DNA from: Daphnia pulex
Lineage: Eukaryota > Arthropoda > Branchiopoda > Diplostraca > Daphniidae
Length of the DNA stretch: 64,000 nt
Direction: 5' to 3'
Assembly: GCF_021134715.1 (NCBI RefSeq)
Contig: NC_060028.1
Span: forward strand, 6,346,501 to 6,410,500
The position numbers and the translations under genes are program-made. The notes under the pieces are model-generated. The model had not been told where the DNA came from. It did no database searches and saw nothing but the letters and a program-made list of their open reading frames with translations. Of the stretch, positions 1 through 10,984 are shown in pieces (position 1 is the stretch's first letter; every line of letters starts with the position of its first letter).

Positions 1-42
1 GCAGCACAACGTTTCTTAGTTTACCCATACATGTTTGGATAG

Positions 43-510
43 CACGGCTGGGCTTAAGTCAGGGCCCAAAAGGGAATAACCTGATAGCTGAAAGCCCTAT
101 CCAAATACAGCGAAATATTATTTGGCAATTTATGCAAAACAAATGGTAAATTTGATATTTCAAATTTGAACAATAGCAATTTTCCAATCTACCACATAGT
201 TTAGATTTGAAAATGGAGAAAAATACAGTTCTTATCCAATCATAAATATTTTTAATTGGCCATTTTCTTTCGTTAGGTTTTTCATTGAAGACTATCGATA
301 TTTTATTATTGATTAGTCTCAAACTCTCAACTGACAATATACTAATGTTGAATTAAGAATACAAAATCAATGAGAAATGATTTTTCTAACTTTTTTCGAA
401 ATCTTGTAAGTTTTTTTTTTCTATAGTAAACCATTGAAAACAAATCCCTACTTCTACTGATTTCCATAAGGAAACTAGACAACGAGACTTGGTTCAAATT
501 TAATGAATTT
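43..510. repeat. Diverged repeat, left copy
   Basis: This stretch shares blocks with 2515-2965. Both contain a segment ending in AAATACAGCGAA, and both later contain TCCATAAGGAAAC followed by a similar ACAACGA-ACTGG-TTCAA string. The copies are in the same orientation and bracket the Fem-1-like fragment at 1065-1640. They could be old LTRs or a dispersed repeat. I see no gene elsewhere in 1-1064, only AT-rich sequence. Confidence 0.4.
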
Positions 511-1064
511 AATTAATCAAAGTTTCGATTATTTGGTTGAAAATCGATGAAAAGAGAAGGTTTCTTCACACTTGTTTAAAATTTAAAGTTCGGTTAGCAA
601 AAAAAATGTTCTTAATATCTGGAATTATTTCAAAAAACTTAAAATTTTGTTTTTGAAAGTATAATGTTATCTGATGGCAGTGTTATGTTTTTGGTGTCTT
701 TCTTGTTTTCTATTGTTTATTAAAGTTGCGTCTTTTTCGCCAATTTTATCGTCGTAATACGCACTTGTTCAGCAACGAGTACATTTTTTGGCTTTTAAGT
801 TATCTTTGCTCCTGTTTCTAGCAAAAGTAGTATTGTTTTCATGTCTTTGCTCTAGCAGCAGAGAAATATTTTAATTTTTGTTTTTTTTGCTCAAGAGCAG
901 CAAATTCTTAGGCACAGAAACGCATCGTCACTCCATTTAGACTGTGAAATATCTACGTCGAATGGTCATCCATTTTTAAGGAGAAATCTGCAGTCTGCAC
1001 CACTGTAAGTTGGAATTTTATGTTTCAAAGAACGTGGAAATAATGACGGATTTGTTTTTTTTCA

Positions 1065-1640
1065 GGTCCTAAACATGATATCCGAGTCCGCAACATTCAA
1101 TCGACAGGACAAGATTGTGGAACTAGAATTTACCGGTGCTCAAGCAATCATCCAATCGCTACTGTTGAAACATTCTACCTATGATCATGAAATCCCAACA
1201 TCATCAATTGGCTTGCAGTGCTGGAAAGAAGCCATGGATCTTCTTTTTATGGGTAAGTTGCTTTTCGTTCTTTTGTATGTGAATACCTGTTTTTGAATAC
1301 CTGTTTTTTTCCAGGTGAACCTCTGCTGCCCAAGACGCCTCACGTCTAAGTTCCCTCTTCCGCCTCTGGTAGAGTTTTTGGCTCTATGCAAGAGCTAATG
1401 TCTGTGGCAGAGTTGGAAGTATTTATTGAAGAATACCAACGGTGATGTGTAGATGGGGAAATTGATGATTCGAGATTGCGGTTCGAATATAGAATGAAAA
1501 TCCAATAGCTGCTCGTCACCCGCAGAATCTTTAGTGATGCCACCAGGAGGTCTACATAGGAAGTTTGTTTGACGTTGCAGTGGATTTATGGAAATCAACA
1601 ACAATTCAAGACAATCAACAGTTTATTGATTTGTGCTGGG
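1065..1640 (+). pseudogene. Fem-1-family gene fragment (broken)
   Basis: Two exons of a Fem-1-like ankyrin protein. Exon one is 1065-1252, with a TTTTTTTTCAG acceptor and GTAAG donor. It is open and contains CWKEAMDLLF, like the ALKYWKRAM segment of Fem-1 family members, which act as substrate adaptors of CUL2 E3 ligases. Exon two starts at 1315 and resembles the exon at 12172 (minus), but a stop replaces Tyr soon after the start (CACGTCTAA here, CACGTCTAC there). A further TGA lies near 1443 and another stop near 1505. The ankyrin repeats and C-terminus are absent. The similarity to the other copy is obvious by eye. The family name comes from recall of Fem-1 sequences. Confidence 0.6.
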
Positions 1641-3389
1641 TGATCATTTAGGAAGTCATGGGCTACCACACGTTTTCTGAAGAACTATTACTAATTCTGA
1701 ACATTTGTCAACATTGCATCATTTTTTAACAAGACATCTTCCGAACTTGCAGTGTCCTACTGCTTTCTTTGAAGGCAAATGAGGTCAAGTAATTTGCAGT
1801 ATAAGCACGCGCTATACATAATTCAATCACATACTAACAACAATCGACAAAATTCCCCCCTTCCGAAATCGAATGAAGCAACACATTTAGCTAAACGCAC
1901 GTTTCTGAATTTAGTCAAATTACTTAAAGTCTGTAACTATATTGTCGAGTTTCAATAACGTAACAACCGATTAGTTCCCAGAACAGACATTTATCAATCC
2001 CAGAACCGACGTTTCCCATACGATCCTAATCCTAAGAATAAACGATTCCCCGACGCTTGACAACAATAGTCATTCAGGACGAGACAACGTTGACAGATAC
2101 ATACAAAAAGGGGGAGCATGTTTCTCCAGAGTTGTACTTTCACTGTTCTTGTGTGTGTGTCGGTGGTGGAGTCGCGACCTCCAGTCTGTTTGTTTGTCTT
2201 TTGCTAAACAGCTTCAAGTCGCTCTCAAAACCGAACGTGTTAGCCTCCTCTCCCGTGACAATATAGTCGTCCATAATCGTTGCTATAGTGCTTTAAAATG
2301 GGTGTTGTTGACCACAAGAAATAAAGAGAAAAAATATAGAAAAAAAAATTCGTCCTGCCAATGAATATGTTTTTTAGTGACATGTTCTGTTTGACTCATC
2401 CGGCGGAGCTTAGCTGTTTGGACGCCCTTCAGATACAACATGACTCAGAAAGAGATGAATTGAGCAGCAGTACAATGTATCTCAGTTTGTCCATATACGT
2501 TTTGGGTTATCACGACCGGGCTAAAGCTAGGAGAGAATAATAACCGGACAGCTACTCCCACCCTATATGTAAATACAGCGAAGAATAGATCAATTTAGGC
2601 CCACAAAAGCTTGATTTGATTTTTGAACTGTGGACATTTGTAACTATTCAAAGTACTACCTGGTTTAGATAACCAAATTGTTATCCCACCGGACATTCTG
2701 AAAGGGTGGTTTTCTGACTTTTCTCTCGTCCTTTCACATCACGTTTTTTCTTTATTTAACTTGTTTAATTTCAACCGAGATTTTCCTAGATGCTTCAGAT
2801 AAGAGAGGAGAAACATGTCCTATACATTGAAACTTCTGCTCTAATTCTGTCGAATTAAGGATCACATCGTTTAGATATCCTAACATATAGATTTGCTAAA
2901 AAAATCCACTTTTACTGGTTTCCATAAGGAAACAAAACAACGAAACTGGTTTCAAGCGGAGCTCATTGCACCACTTAATAATGCAATTATTAAAATGTAT
3001 ACGATGTTAAACGTGTCGATAAAAAACGACTCTGTTTCAGTCTTTGTATTGGAAAGACGGAATATATAATAAAGTTTGGGAGAATTCGTGGGAAATTAAG
3101 AGAGAAAAAGACTGCAACCTGTCAATGGGAGAGCGTGACGTGTTCTGCCGTTTCTAGAGCAAAGAAATGGGGGTGTTTTAAATAGGGGGTTGAGAAAGAA
3201 GTGCAAATAAATGAGGGGGGTGCAACATTGCAACATAAATTTTGGGAAGGAAATAATATTTTCTACATACTCCCGGACCGGAAGTTTTCTACTCTTCTTC
3301 CATGTTCCGGATCCGTTCCTTTACTGCAATGTCTGCTTTACGCTTATGTTGCGGGTTTGAATCGGGAAGGTTTGATTCAGGCTGAATTT
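1641..3389. other. Gene-free AT-rich stretch
   Basis: No coding exon with plausible splice sites was found. The only structure seen is the right copy of the 43-510 repeat at about 2515-2965. Confidence 0.5.
2515..2965. repeat. Diverged repeat, right copy
   Basis: Direct-orientation counterpart of 43-510, about 2.45 kb downstream. Shared blocks include CCGGACAGCT/CCTGATAGCT followed by AAATACAGCGAA, and TCCATAAGGAAACA-ACAACGA. Identity is low, so the duplication is old. Confidence 0.4.
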
Positions 3390-3674
3390 AAGAGCTTGAA
3401 ACCTCGATTGTTTCAGTAAATTTCAAAGGATGGAGATTTGAAATTGGACGATTGGTCTTTCCTCCAGCTGTGCGAATTTGGGCGGCGCGGACTTCTCCGT
3501 CTGGGCGAATTACCCTGGATTAAATCGGAAAAAGCGGTGTTGGAAGTAAACCTTTTGAGGTAGATGGTTTACCTTTTCCGAGACACGCTGCCCCATTGCC
3601 TACGATATAAAATACATTTATATAGAACGAAGGTTAATTTTGTTTAGTATTTCGGAGCTTCAATGTGTAGATAC

Positions 3675-3734
3675 CTGCTGTTGGCTGAGCTTGGCCCAAT
3701 GGAGCTGAAGGACGATGCATTCCAGTAGTCTCAA
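3675..3734 (-). repeat. 60-bp exon-like repeat, copy 1
   Basis: On the minus strand a 60-base block sits between a CCAG acceptor-like end and a CAGCAG|GTATC donor-like start. In one frame it reads ETTGMHRPSAPLGQAQPTA. A near copy lies at 3819-3878 with the same boundaries. Whether it is a real exon is unknown. Confidence 0.4.
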
Positions 3735-3818
3735 CTGGATTTGGGAAAGGCAAAAGTCCGGCGAGAAAATAAAAGTGTCAGTTATTGGCACAGAGTTATG
3801 GAATCAAAATTTATATAC

Positions 3819-3878
3819 CTGCTGTTGGATGAGCTTGGCCCAATGGAGCTGAAGGACGATGCATTGTAGGATTCTCAA
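3819..3878 (-). repeat. 60-bp exon-like repeat, copy 2
   Basis: Same length and same flanking splice-like dinucleotides as 3675-3734 (TCTCCAG before, GTATAT after), reading ENPTMHRPSAPLGQAHPTA in the matching frame. The substitutions between copies keep the HRPSAPLGQA core. Confidence 0.4.
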
Positions 3879-4176
3879 CTGGAGAAATGAAACACTCGAA
3901 AATTAAACAGAGAAGTAACGTGTAGGAAGTTATCGATTACTGTTACACACTTTAAACCTTTAGCAGTCAAGTAGTGACAAGACGTAAACATTGGCGGGGA
4001 AACAATGACGGTAAACACAAAACCAAGGCAGCGTTGCACTGTCAACAAACTTTTTAATTATACGATTAGCTAAAACAAAATAAATATAAAAAAAATTATG
4101 ACAAAGTGTAGTTTTTGAAATAAACATTTAAATTAAGCCAAATGTAAATAACCATGATTAATCAACTGTAATGCAA

Positions 4177-4284
4177 TAACAAAATAAAATTTCAAAATTT
4201 TGCAACGTTGCACATAACATCTATTTTCACCTGTCTTAAGTAATAGTTTACAGTCTAAACTGGGCAATTTGGCTGGATTGACGG
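4177..4284. repeat. Dispersed repeat (GCAACGTTGCAC block), copy 1
   Basis: Shares AAAATTTC-AAATT-TGCAACGTTGCAC, then TTTTCACCTG-CTTAAGTA and AGTTTA-AGTCTA, with 9700-9832. The later copy carries a short insertion near CATTATACACGG. It abuts the BEL/Pao remnant and may be a solo LTR piece. Confidence 0.5.
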
Positions 4285-5460
4285 CTTTGTAAGGAGCCCG
4301 ATTCATCCGACGGCAGAAAGTGAAGATGCGTACGACTGATTTGACTTGCTGCCTGATTGATGGAATCCAATATCGTTTGCGGATGCTACTAATAGTAGAA
4401 GAAATACCGGAATCAAGAGTACGATCATGAAAATATCAAATAATGAGGCGAGTGAGCTCAGTATTTTTTGGTAGAAAGATAGGGTTTCAAGCGTTGCTGG
4501 ATAAATCGGCGTTATTAAATTGGACTCGGCAGCGAATCAGAGAATCATTATCCAAATAGAGATCCAATTGATAGACTAATGCTGGACGACGTCCCTTTTT
4601 GTCACCGCGCAGATACTCGTATTCTTCTGCTAAGAAACGGAATTGAAAAGAAAGGATCCATTAGAGATCCGCTCGGAGACGTTCGGTTGTGAAAAGAAAA
4701 TCTTGACTCCATTCAGTAATCGGTCGACGAAGTTATTTAATTGCAGAACAACATAAGCATTTGTTCTCCTCAGCGTACTCCAATTAAACGAGCGATGTTG
4801 ATAAAAGTAGAAATATCCATTGACAGGGGAAGTCAATCTGGAAGTGCGGTGGTGGAAACTTCTGCAAGATTGAGCATTTTGACTTGACTGAGGCTACGTT
4901 TACCTTTGAGATACGATTAGTGACGAAAAGATTCTTCTGTCGGTCGTTTTTTAAGGCAATATTAACCTTTTTGACTATCAGAACACCTAGTGACTGATAG
5001 GGATATTTCAAGAGCTTTAAAGGCGTTGATGATTGTAGTCGTGATACGGGTTCCAATAATGGCTGTCATTAATAACAATTGAGGAAGAGTTAACTGCGGA
5101 CCGTTGCCTTTCAGCGGGGCGACTCGAGCTTTTGACATGACAAAAGAAGAATTCTGGCCATCAAGTAGGTAGGCAACAGCGACGTATGCCTGCTGACTTG
5201 CGTCAACAAAGACATGGAGATATTTCACGCGTCAACGAAATAGGAACGGGGGACTTTTGGCTTTGCATTAGAAAGAGAGTTGGACAAACCAAACCATCGA
5301 TCAAAGAAAGGAGATGGTAAAAAGTCGTACCATTCCAATTGCTTTTTCCAAATTTATTGCATGAGAACGCGGGCAGAAATGGAAAGGGGTGTCATAAATA
5401 CAAGGGGGTCGAAGATTAACGTGAGTCCGCAAAGAACATCACGCTTGGTAGCTGTAGTAT

Positions 5461-6373
5461 CAAGACCAATTGTCTAACAGAATGCTACAACAAACTGGAA
5501 TGGATGGGTGACCGAGTCTTGGGTAAGCTATTTCTTGTCTTCTAATTGCTTCTAATAATTTTTTAATTTCTTATATTCCAATTTTTAATTTTTAGGAGTT
5601 AAAATTGCGAACTTCGTTCTTCGCAATTGCAAAGACACGGTGGACGCCAAGTCAGCAACCTTTGCCACTTTTACAAGTAACGATTTTTGGGCCGTTCTGA
5701 CATTGAGACACGGCTTCCAAAAGTACATCAAGCTGTCGGATAAAATCTTGAAGAAAAAGATAGATGCATTTGCTGCGTCACAGATTCAAAACATATGCAC
5801 AAGTTAAGTTTTTTTTATATTTATAGAAAAGTTAAACTTTTCAAACAACTTTTTGTTGTTTGTTTTGTTACAGCATATTGAGATTGTGGAGTCAGAGGAC
5901 GACCCAAAATTTCCATTCGCAACCTACGTTCAACCCCTTAAGGAATTGACCGACGTATGGGAAGCCCTCGCTGGAGAAATATTTGAAGATTCTGGAGATT
6001 TTATCGATAGAACGTGGGAGGTTATCGCCCCCCTTCTTGCACCCGGTAGATTTTAGTTAATTTATAGATATGTTCAATGAACTCGATTTTTTAAATTTCA
6101 GTGGGAAAAATAAGTTACTGGCCTTCAAACCCCGTCCAGAACATCCAGAGGAATTGTGGAAAATCTGTGGAATATTTGTAATTTTACATTTTCCTACTAA
6201 TTTTTTTCTTCAAATAATGTTTTTTTTCTTATAGTAGGGAAACGAAGATCAAGGAAATGACATGTGTCACTCTGGAAATTTATTCAGTCACTATCGAAAG
6301 GGGCCTAGAAAAAAACGTCAAAGTTGCCAAGAGTGCTGCGGCAAAGAACGCATTCCATATATTTGATTTTTGA
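5461..6373 (+). pseudogene. Mini-Dicer copy A (RNase IIIb + dsRBD)
   Basis: The most diverged copy of a gene resembling only the Dicer C-terminus. The exon 1 remnant 5461-5522 reads CYNKLEWMGDRVLG, the first RNase III signature (compare YxxLEFLGDAxLD in Dicer), with catalytic E and D kept. Exon 2 (5596-5802) has TSNDFWAVLTLRHGFQKYIKL. Exon 3 (5874-6045) has LTDVWEALAGEIFEDSG, the second catalytic signature with D and E kept. Exon 4 is 6102-6177. Exon 5 (6235-6373) has KNVKVAKSAAAKNAF, the last helix of a dsRBD, then TGA. The 5' half of exon 1 is missing. The end of exon 2 is shortened, so exons 2 and 3 do not join in frame. This copy keeps the intron between exons 3 and 4. Confidence 0.75.
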
Positions 6374-7125
6374 TTTTCTAGCTTTTCTTGTTTCCCATGC
6401 ACGGAATTTATGAACCATTTTATACTTTTTGGATTTTTTTGCTCGTTTAAAATGTTAAATTTCAGTGTTCCAAATAAAAAATTGCGTGCGCAAATGAGAC
6501 TAAGTTTCAATTGCACCGCGGATAAACATCAAATGTCAGCGGGCACCGGCAGGTCTCAGTCTCTCCAGAAATCTCCAATCGCTCGATATATACACAAGAT
6601 AACCGCATTAAATATTTAATCATTTCCTTATAAGTTTCTGGCGACTTGACATGTTCACACTTACAGCACTCACTTTGAACAGGAGAAAAAAAAACCATTG
6701 AATCCAAGATCGCCGCCTACTTCAGTTGAACTATCAATGGGTCGATAGTTCATCCCTACTCTCTTGGGGGTCTACACTTGCGACGTCTTCAAGGAGAAGA
6801 AGAAACAAATCGTCGTCGATCCGAAAGATTTCGAATAAAGCGAAGCCTATCAGCAGTGTTGGTCAAGAAGGGTGCCTCCGGCCAATGGGCTTCGATAAAG
6901 GCGACTTAAATGAAGACCCCAAGGATAGCTCCGGTGTGAGGGCCGACGATGGGTATCCAGAACCATTTTTAATTGTTCCAGCTAGACGAGCGAGTAGACG
7001 AAGCGAGCAGTTTAGATTCATTGCGCATCCAACGGTGCAGCATGAGAGTTGGGGGGGGGTTCTCTCATTACCATGATTCTCTCATGCATCTCTCATTATT
7101 ACATTGCCATGGCTCATTCTTTGTT
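6374..7125. other. Unassigned stretch between mini-Dicer copies A and G
   Basis: Contains an arginine- and serine-rich open frame at 6726-7076 (+). I could not tie it to any family and it has no clear splice context. A run of nine G lies near 7052. No gene is called. Confidence 0.4.
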
Positions 7126-7310
7126 CAAGACCAATTGTCTAACATAATGCTACAACGAACTGAAATTGTTGTGTGACCGAGTCTTGGGTAAGCTCATTTA
7201 TAATCTTTTAATCAACAACAACCTTTGCCACTTTTACAAGTAACGATTTTTGAGCCGTTCTGAGAGTGAGACACGGCTTCCACAAGCACATCAAGCCGTC
7301 CGATAAAATC
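7126..7310 (+). pseudogene. Mini-Dicer copy G (fragment)
   Basis: Closely matches copy A: the exon 1 tail with CAAGACCAATTGTCTAACA up to GACCGAGTCTTGGGTAAGCT, then a deletion that joins into the middle of exon 2 (CTTTGCCACTTTTACAAGTAACG through the RHGFHKHIK region). There are internal stops and missing parts, and no exons 3-5. It is a degraded duplicate of copy A, about 1.6 kb downstream. Confidence 0.7.
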
Positions 7311-7449
7311 TACTTTCTTCTTTTTCCTCACATTTTTGTTTGTTGCTTTAGGACAGCTGGTGATGCCTACCCCTCTCCCCCCCCCCCTCGTCACACTTCC
7401 GTTACATTAAGACCAACCAGATCAGCATTAAGAAAAGCAAAAATAGACG

Positions 7450-7535
7450 AGGTGTGAACATCGTACCTCACCATAACCCCCTCATTGGAATCCAATGTTC
7501 TACCGACTTAGCTACCAATTGCCGAAAGAGAGTGA
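7450..7535 (-). repeat. tRNA-like (SINE head) remnant
   Basis: The minus strand reads GGTAGCTAAGTCGGTAGAAC, a D-arm/A-box-like string, then an anticodon-arm-like CATTGGATTCCAATG. The T-arm is poor. It is best read as a decayed tRNA-derived SINE or tRNA pseudogene. Confidence 0.4.
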
Positions 7536-8162
7536 AAAAATAACAAAGTGGTTCCCCTATCTGGTAAGAAAGTGGCGAAAATAGTCGAATGAAGTTATTA
7601 GTTTACTCGCTAGATGGATAATTAGATGGCGGAAGTAGGAGGCGGAATAGAGTTTGCTGAAGGGGTAGCTTACAGACCCCGCAAGAAAGCCATCGTCTCT
7701 GAGAGCAACCGTCCTTGCCAAAAAAAATCAAATTCGGATTTTGTAAAAAAAAATTTGATGAAACTCCCAATTTTTCTACAGAATTAAGTATTTTATCAAT
7801 TTCGCTGAAAAAAATGAAATTTTTTGAAAAAAAGGCAAAGTAGTACTCCGCTTTGAACCTTCGCCTTCATTCATGAGGATAAACCGGTTTCCAGCTTGGT
7901 TACCGTTGTTAGAATTTCCTGAGATCAGCAGAGCTTCAATAGAAGCCCAGAGTGGCCAGTAGAGTGAAACGAATTGGGACAGACTCCATTGCGGTACCTA
8001 GTGGTTGGGATAGGCATAGAAAATAAATATAAGTTTAGTTGTTACCGTTTATATTTTGCCGTCTTAGCAAGGCGAACTTTTTTTTACTTTATGAACCAAA
8101 ATACTAATTTCTTTTGTAAAATAATTTGTATGTAAAATAGTATATATATTTAACATTTTCAA

Positions 8163-8222
8163 AGGTCGCAGTGGTTAGAGTCCCGAACTTCAAAACCAAA
8201 TTGTTAAAGTTAGAATCCCACT
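8163..8222 (+). repeat. tRNA-like (SINE head) remnant
   Basis: Contains GTCGCAGTGGTTAGAGTC (A-box-like) and, about 30 bases later, AGTTAGAATCCCAC (B-box-like). The spacing fits a tRNA-derived head, but the stems are not convincing. The rest of 7311-9040 shows no gene. Confidence 0.3.
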
Positions 8223-9040
8223 TTCTTCAATTTTTTTCATATTTTTTGTCTATTAATTTTAAAATAATTTAAGCTGTAAAAATAATACTTAATTACTGTG
8301 ATTGACTCTTCCTTTACGTATTTACAGTACACAAGCAATGTGCAATCGGACTTAGAATATTTTCAAACCGCTTATAGCTCATAGTTCACCCAATTGTCCA
8401 ACAGGCAGCTCTGATCAGAGCCGACCACTGGCTTCAGCCGAGATAGCCTTTTCCAACCATAAGTTCCCCCACCATACTAATACACCATGGCTTCAGTAAC
8501 CATAGGTTTGACTACTTTGACTAAACCCAAAATATTGATTTCCATAAAAAATATTAATTAGAAAAAAATGGTATGGGTCTCTTCACCAACTTTAATACTT
8601 AACCCAAAATTCTGATTCGATTTAATCAACATGGAAATTGATCTCTTCGATATTTGTCATGTTCCAATTTATGATTTTTTTGGCAATGGGGCACAAATCA
8701 AACTTAGCGGAAAAAACATAAATAAAATTGGGGTAGGAAGGCTAAAAGTTAGAATACCTAAAAAACATGGGTGAATAATAACAAACGAAACATGGGTTGT
8801 AATTGAACCCCATCAAGCAAAAGGAAACACCAAAGTTCGAAACAAAATTTTACCTTGGTTATTTTCCAAATGTTTGAGTGTTTGAGCAAAAATGTCTTTA
8901 CTTGCTGTTCTATAAAACAAAATGATTTAAACATCTTATTTGCTTACCAGTCTCTTGGAAGAAACGGTAGGGTTTAGTAAAGGGTCCCAAGATTCCCCGC
9001 CACAGATATAGATTAATACAAAGAACAAAGTACATAAAGA

Positions 9041-9215
9041 AAACTTCACGATGCAATGTTTTCCGGTTAAAACCGGTTCCGGTTGACTCTACTATGTGGT
9101 CTTCATCCATGGTTGGTGTTATCATATTACGAGTTACGACTACTAGATGGCAACCGTGTAAGATCACATTTATCAAATGCTTGTCATATAACTCAACCTT
9201 GGTAGTCTAGGGTTC
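9041..9215. repeat. Repeat shared with the IGBP1 upstream region
   Basis: Closely matches 31967-32125: GATGCAAT, GGTTAAAACCGGTTC, then ACGAGTTACGACTACTAGATGGCAACC. The second copy ends about 40 bases before the IGBP1 start codon. Either this is a mobile repeat, or part of the IGBP1 promoter was copied here. Confidence 0.6.
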
Positions 9216-9342
9216 TTTTTCTGATTGTAAATTATTTTCAATTTGCAAAAGCTCTTTAGAGATATGCGGTCCTAAATATGAATTTTTTTAGTTTGCTATG
9301 TGAAACTGCAAAGGAATGATGTATAATCATTTATTGTTGTTA

Positions 9343-9552
9343 AGCTCCCCCCATTTTAAAATGGACGCTATTTTTGGTGGGCGGTCCTTGAAATGGGATT
9401 CCCCCTTTTCGTCTTTAGCCTTTCGGCCCTAAGGGCAAAAGAGGGGATGGATAGAGGCAAAGAAAGGGTGGGGGGGAGGAAGCAAACTTCATCCCATTTC
9501 AAGGACCGCCCACCAAAAATGGCGTGGCGTCCGTTTTAAAATGGGGGGAGCT
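9343..9552. mobile_element. MITE-like element with long terminal inverted repeats
   Basis: The arms 9343-9398 and 9491-9552 are inverted copies. Both read inward as AGCTCCCCCCATTTTAAAA, then a GGACGC block, then TTTTTGGTGGGCGGTCCTTG and AAATGGGAT. The right arm carries about six extra bases. The loop of about 92 bases has no coding capacity. I see no clear target-site duplication beyond a possible 2-3 bp. Confidence 0.75.
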
Positions 9553-9699
9553 AATCTCAACTTTGAAGTTAGATTACGGGGGAAAATTATTATTTTGAAA
9601 ATAAGAAAAAAAATACCATGAGAATCAGCGTGAAAAACTGATTCTAATGATATTTTTGTCAAAGGAATCCCTTATTCATGCACCAACCCTATTCTAAAC

Positions 9700-9832
9700 A
9701 ACAATAAAATTTCGAAATTGTGCAACGTTGCACTAAACAGCTGTTTTCACCTGCCTTAAGTAGTAGTTTAGAGTCTACAGCACTACAGCCGGGCAAATTA
9801 TATTTGCATTATACACGGCTGGACTGACGTAG
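9700..9832. repeat. Dispersed repeat (GCAACGTTGCAC block), copy 2
   Basis: Counterpart of 4177-4284 with the same order of blocks: GTGCAACGTTGCAC, TTTTCACCTGCCTTAAGTA, GTTTAGAGTCTA, CCGGGCAA, GGCTGGACTGACG. No pol sequence is adjacent. From here to 10980 no gene was recognised. Confidence 0.5.
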
Positions 9833-10984
9833 TTCAACGGACTCGTGTGTCCGGTGAACGACCACAGCGCGCATATATAGACTCTCGCAACTTTTGAAGG
9901 GCGAGAGTTGCTCTGTCCTTATACGTCCAGGTTTATTATATACGTACAACGTTCCTTGGAAAGAAAAAAAAAATGGCGTTCGTGTAGCCGCTGCTGGACA
10001 AATGATGACCTGTACTGCTTCTATGGCGACCTCGGTCTTTTTATGTGATATCCCAGAGCTTTGCGCGGGTCCGGCTGGTATTTACGGCATCGGCCCGGCG
10101 GGGCGACAATCCGTTGAAGAAGTGGGGTTGGATATTTAAAGGTTGAAGGATCGGCCTCGGTTGGCCTGGTGGGGCATACGTTTCATTTATAATTCAAAGA
10201 GAGGGCAACGGACGTGCCGCGCTAGTTGACAGCTCACACAATCATGCTGGCACAATCCAGATTGGCTTGGCCGTCCTACACACTTACGTCAAGCACTACA
10301 GCTCACCGGCCAAACTCCTCCCCACTGAGCAAAAAGGTCGTCTTTCTTTTCTTTTCTTTTTTTTAAAGAAGAAATAGTATAGCTCTGATGTATATCTTAG
10401 ATTCACATTCGTCTGTTGCTTTTGTGTGACCATGTTTCCCTAATCTAATCTGTGATAGCCGGAAACTTTTGGGAACGAAAAGAAGAAGCCAAAAAACCGC
10501 AGAAAATTCTTCTTCCTCTTCCTCCAAGAAATAACAAAAAATTGGGGAAACTGCTGGCGGGGGCAGTCTATCTGGCAGCATCAAAGTTCTTTGCGTCTAT
10601 AACTATCTGGTCGCGTCTCTCAAACTCTAAATACAATCTGAACGCTGCACTGTGTAAGGGACGGACGATATGCGGCAGTTCTTGACGAAATCCATCAACA
10701 TAATTTTTTTCTTTCTTATCCAAAAATTCGAATAAATCCCCATATAATAAACTAATGCCCTATAAATGTGCCAACACCCCAACACATCTAAACGGTCGCT
10801 CTTGAACAATAGTGAAACAAAAAAAAAATATTGAATCTCGTGAAATCCAAATGTTCTGAATCAATATAAAGGCCGAAAGGGAAGAACTTTTTGTTGTGGT
10901 CGTTCTTTCAAGAGAGATCCATTGAATCTATTAAAATGAATAAAAAGATAATTAAAATCTACACAAATTAAATTGCACTTTCTA

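Larger units (their letters stand above)
3390..5245 (-). mobile_element. BEL/Pao LTR retrotransposon remnant (pol)
   Basis: The minus strand at 4962-5228 encodes an RNase H-like pol segment with [18 protein letters not shown], then [11 protein letters not shown] and [14 protein letters not shown], which is the BEL/Pao arrangement (DASxxAYGAVAYL, SRVAPLK, IPRLELMAA). Pol homology continues in shifted frames to about 4260. A separate minus-strand segment at 3420-3530 reads RPDGEVRAAQIRTAGGK followed by RPISNLHPL, the usual end of a BEL/Pao integrase. Between them (3540-4260) lie two 60-bp exon-like repeats and AT-rich sequence. Many stops and frameshifts show the element is dead. No LTR pair was identified, although 4177-4284 recurs at 9700-9830 and may be LTR-derived. 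Confidence 0.75.

Noticed and set aside
6726..7076. 116-residue open frame rich in Arg and Ser
   Set aside because: No family match and no splice or poly(A) context. It sits between pseudogene copies and runs into a G-tract.
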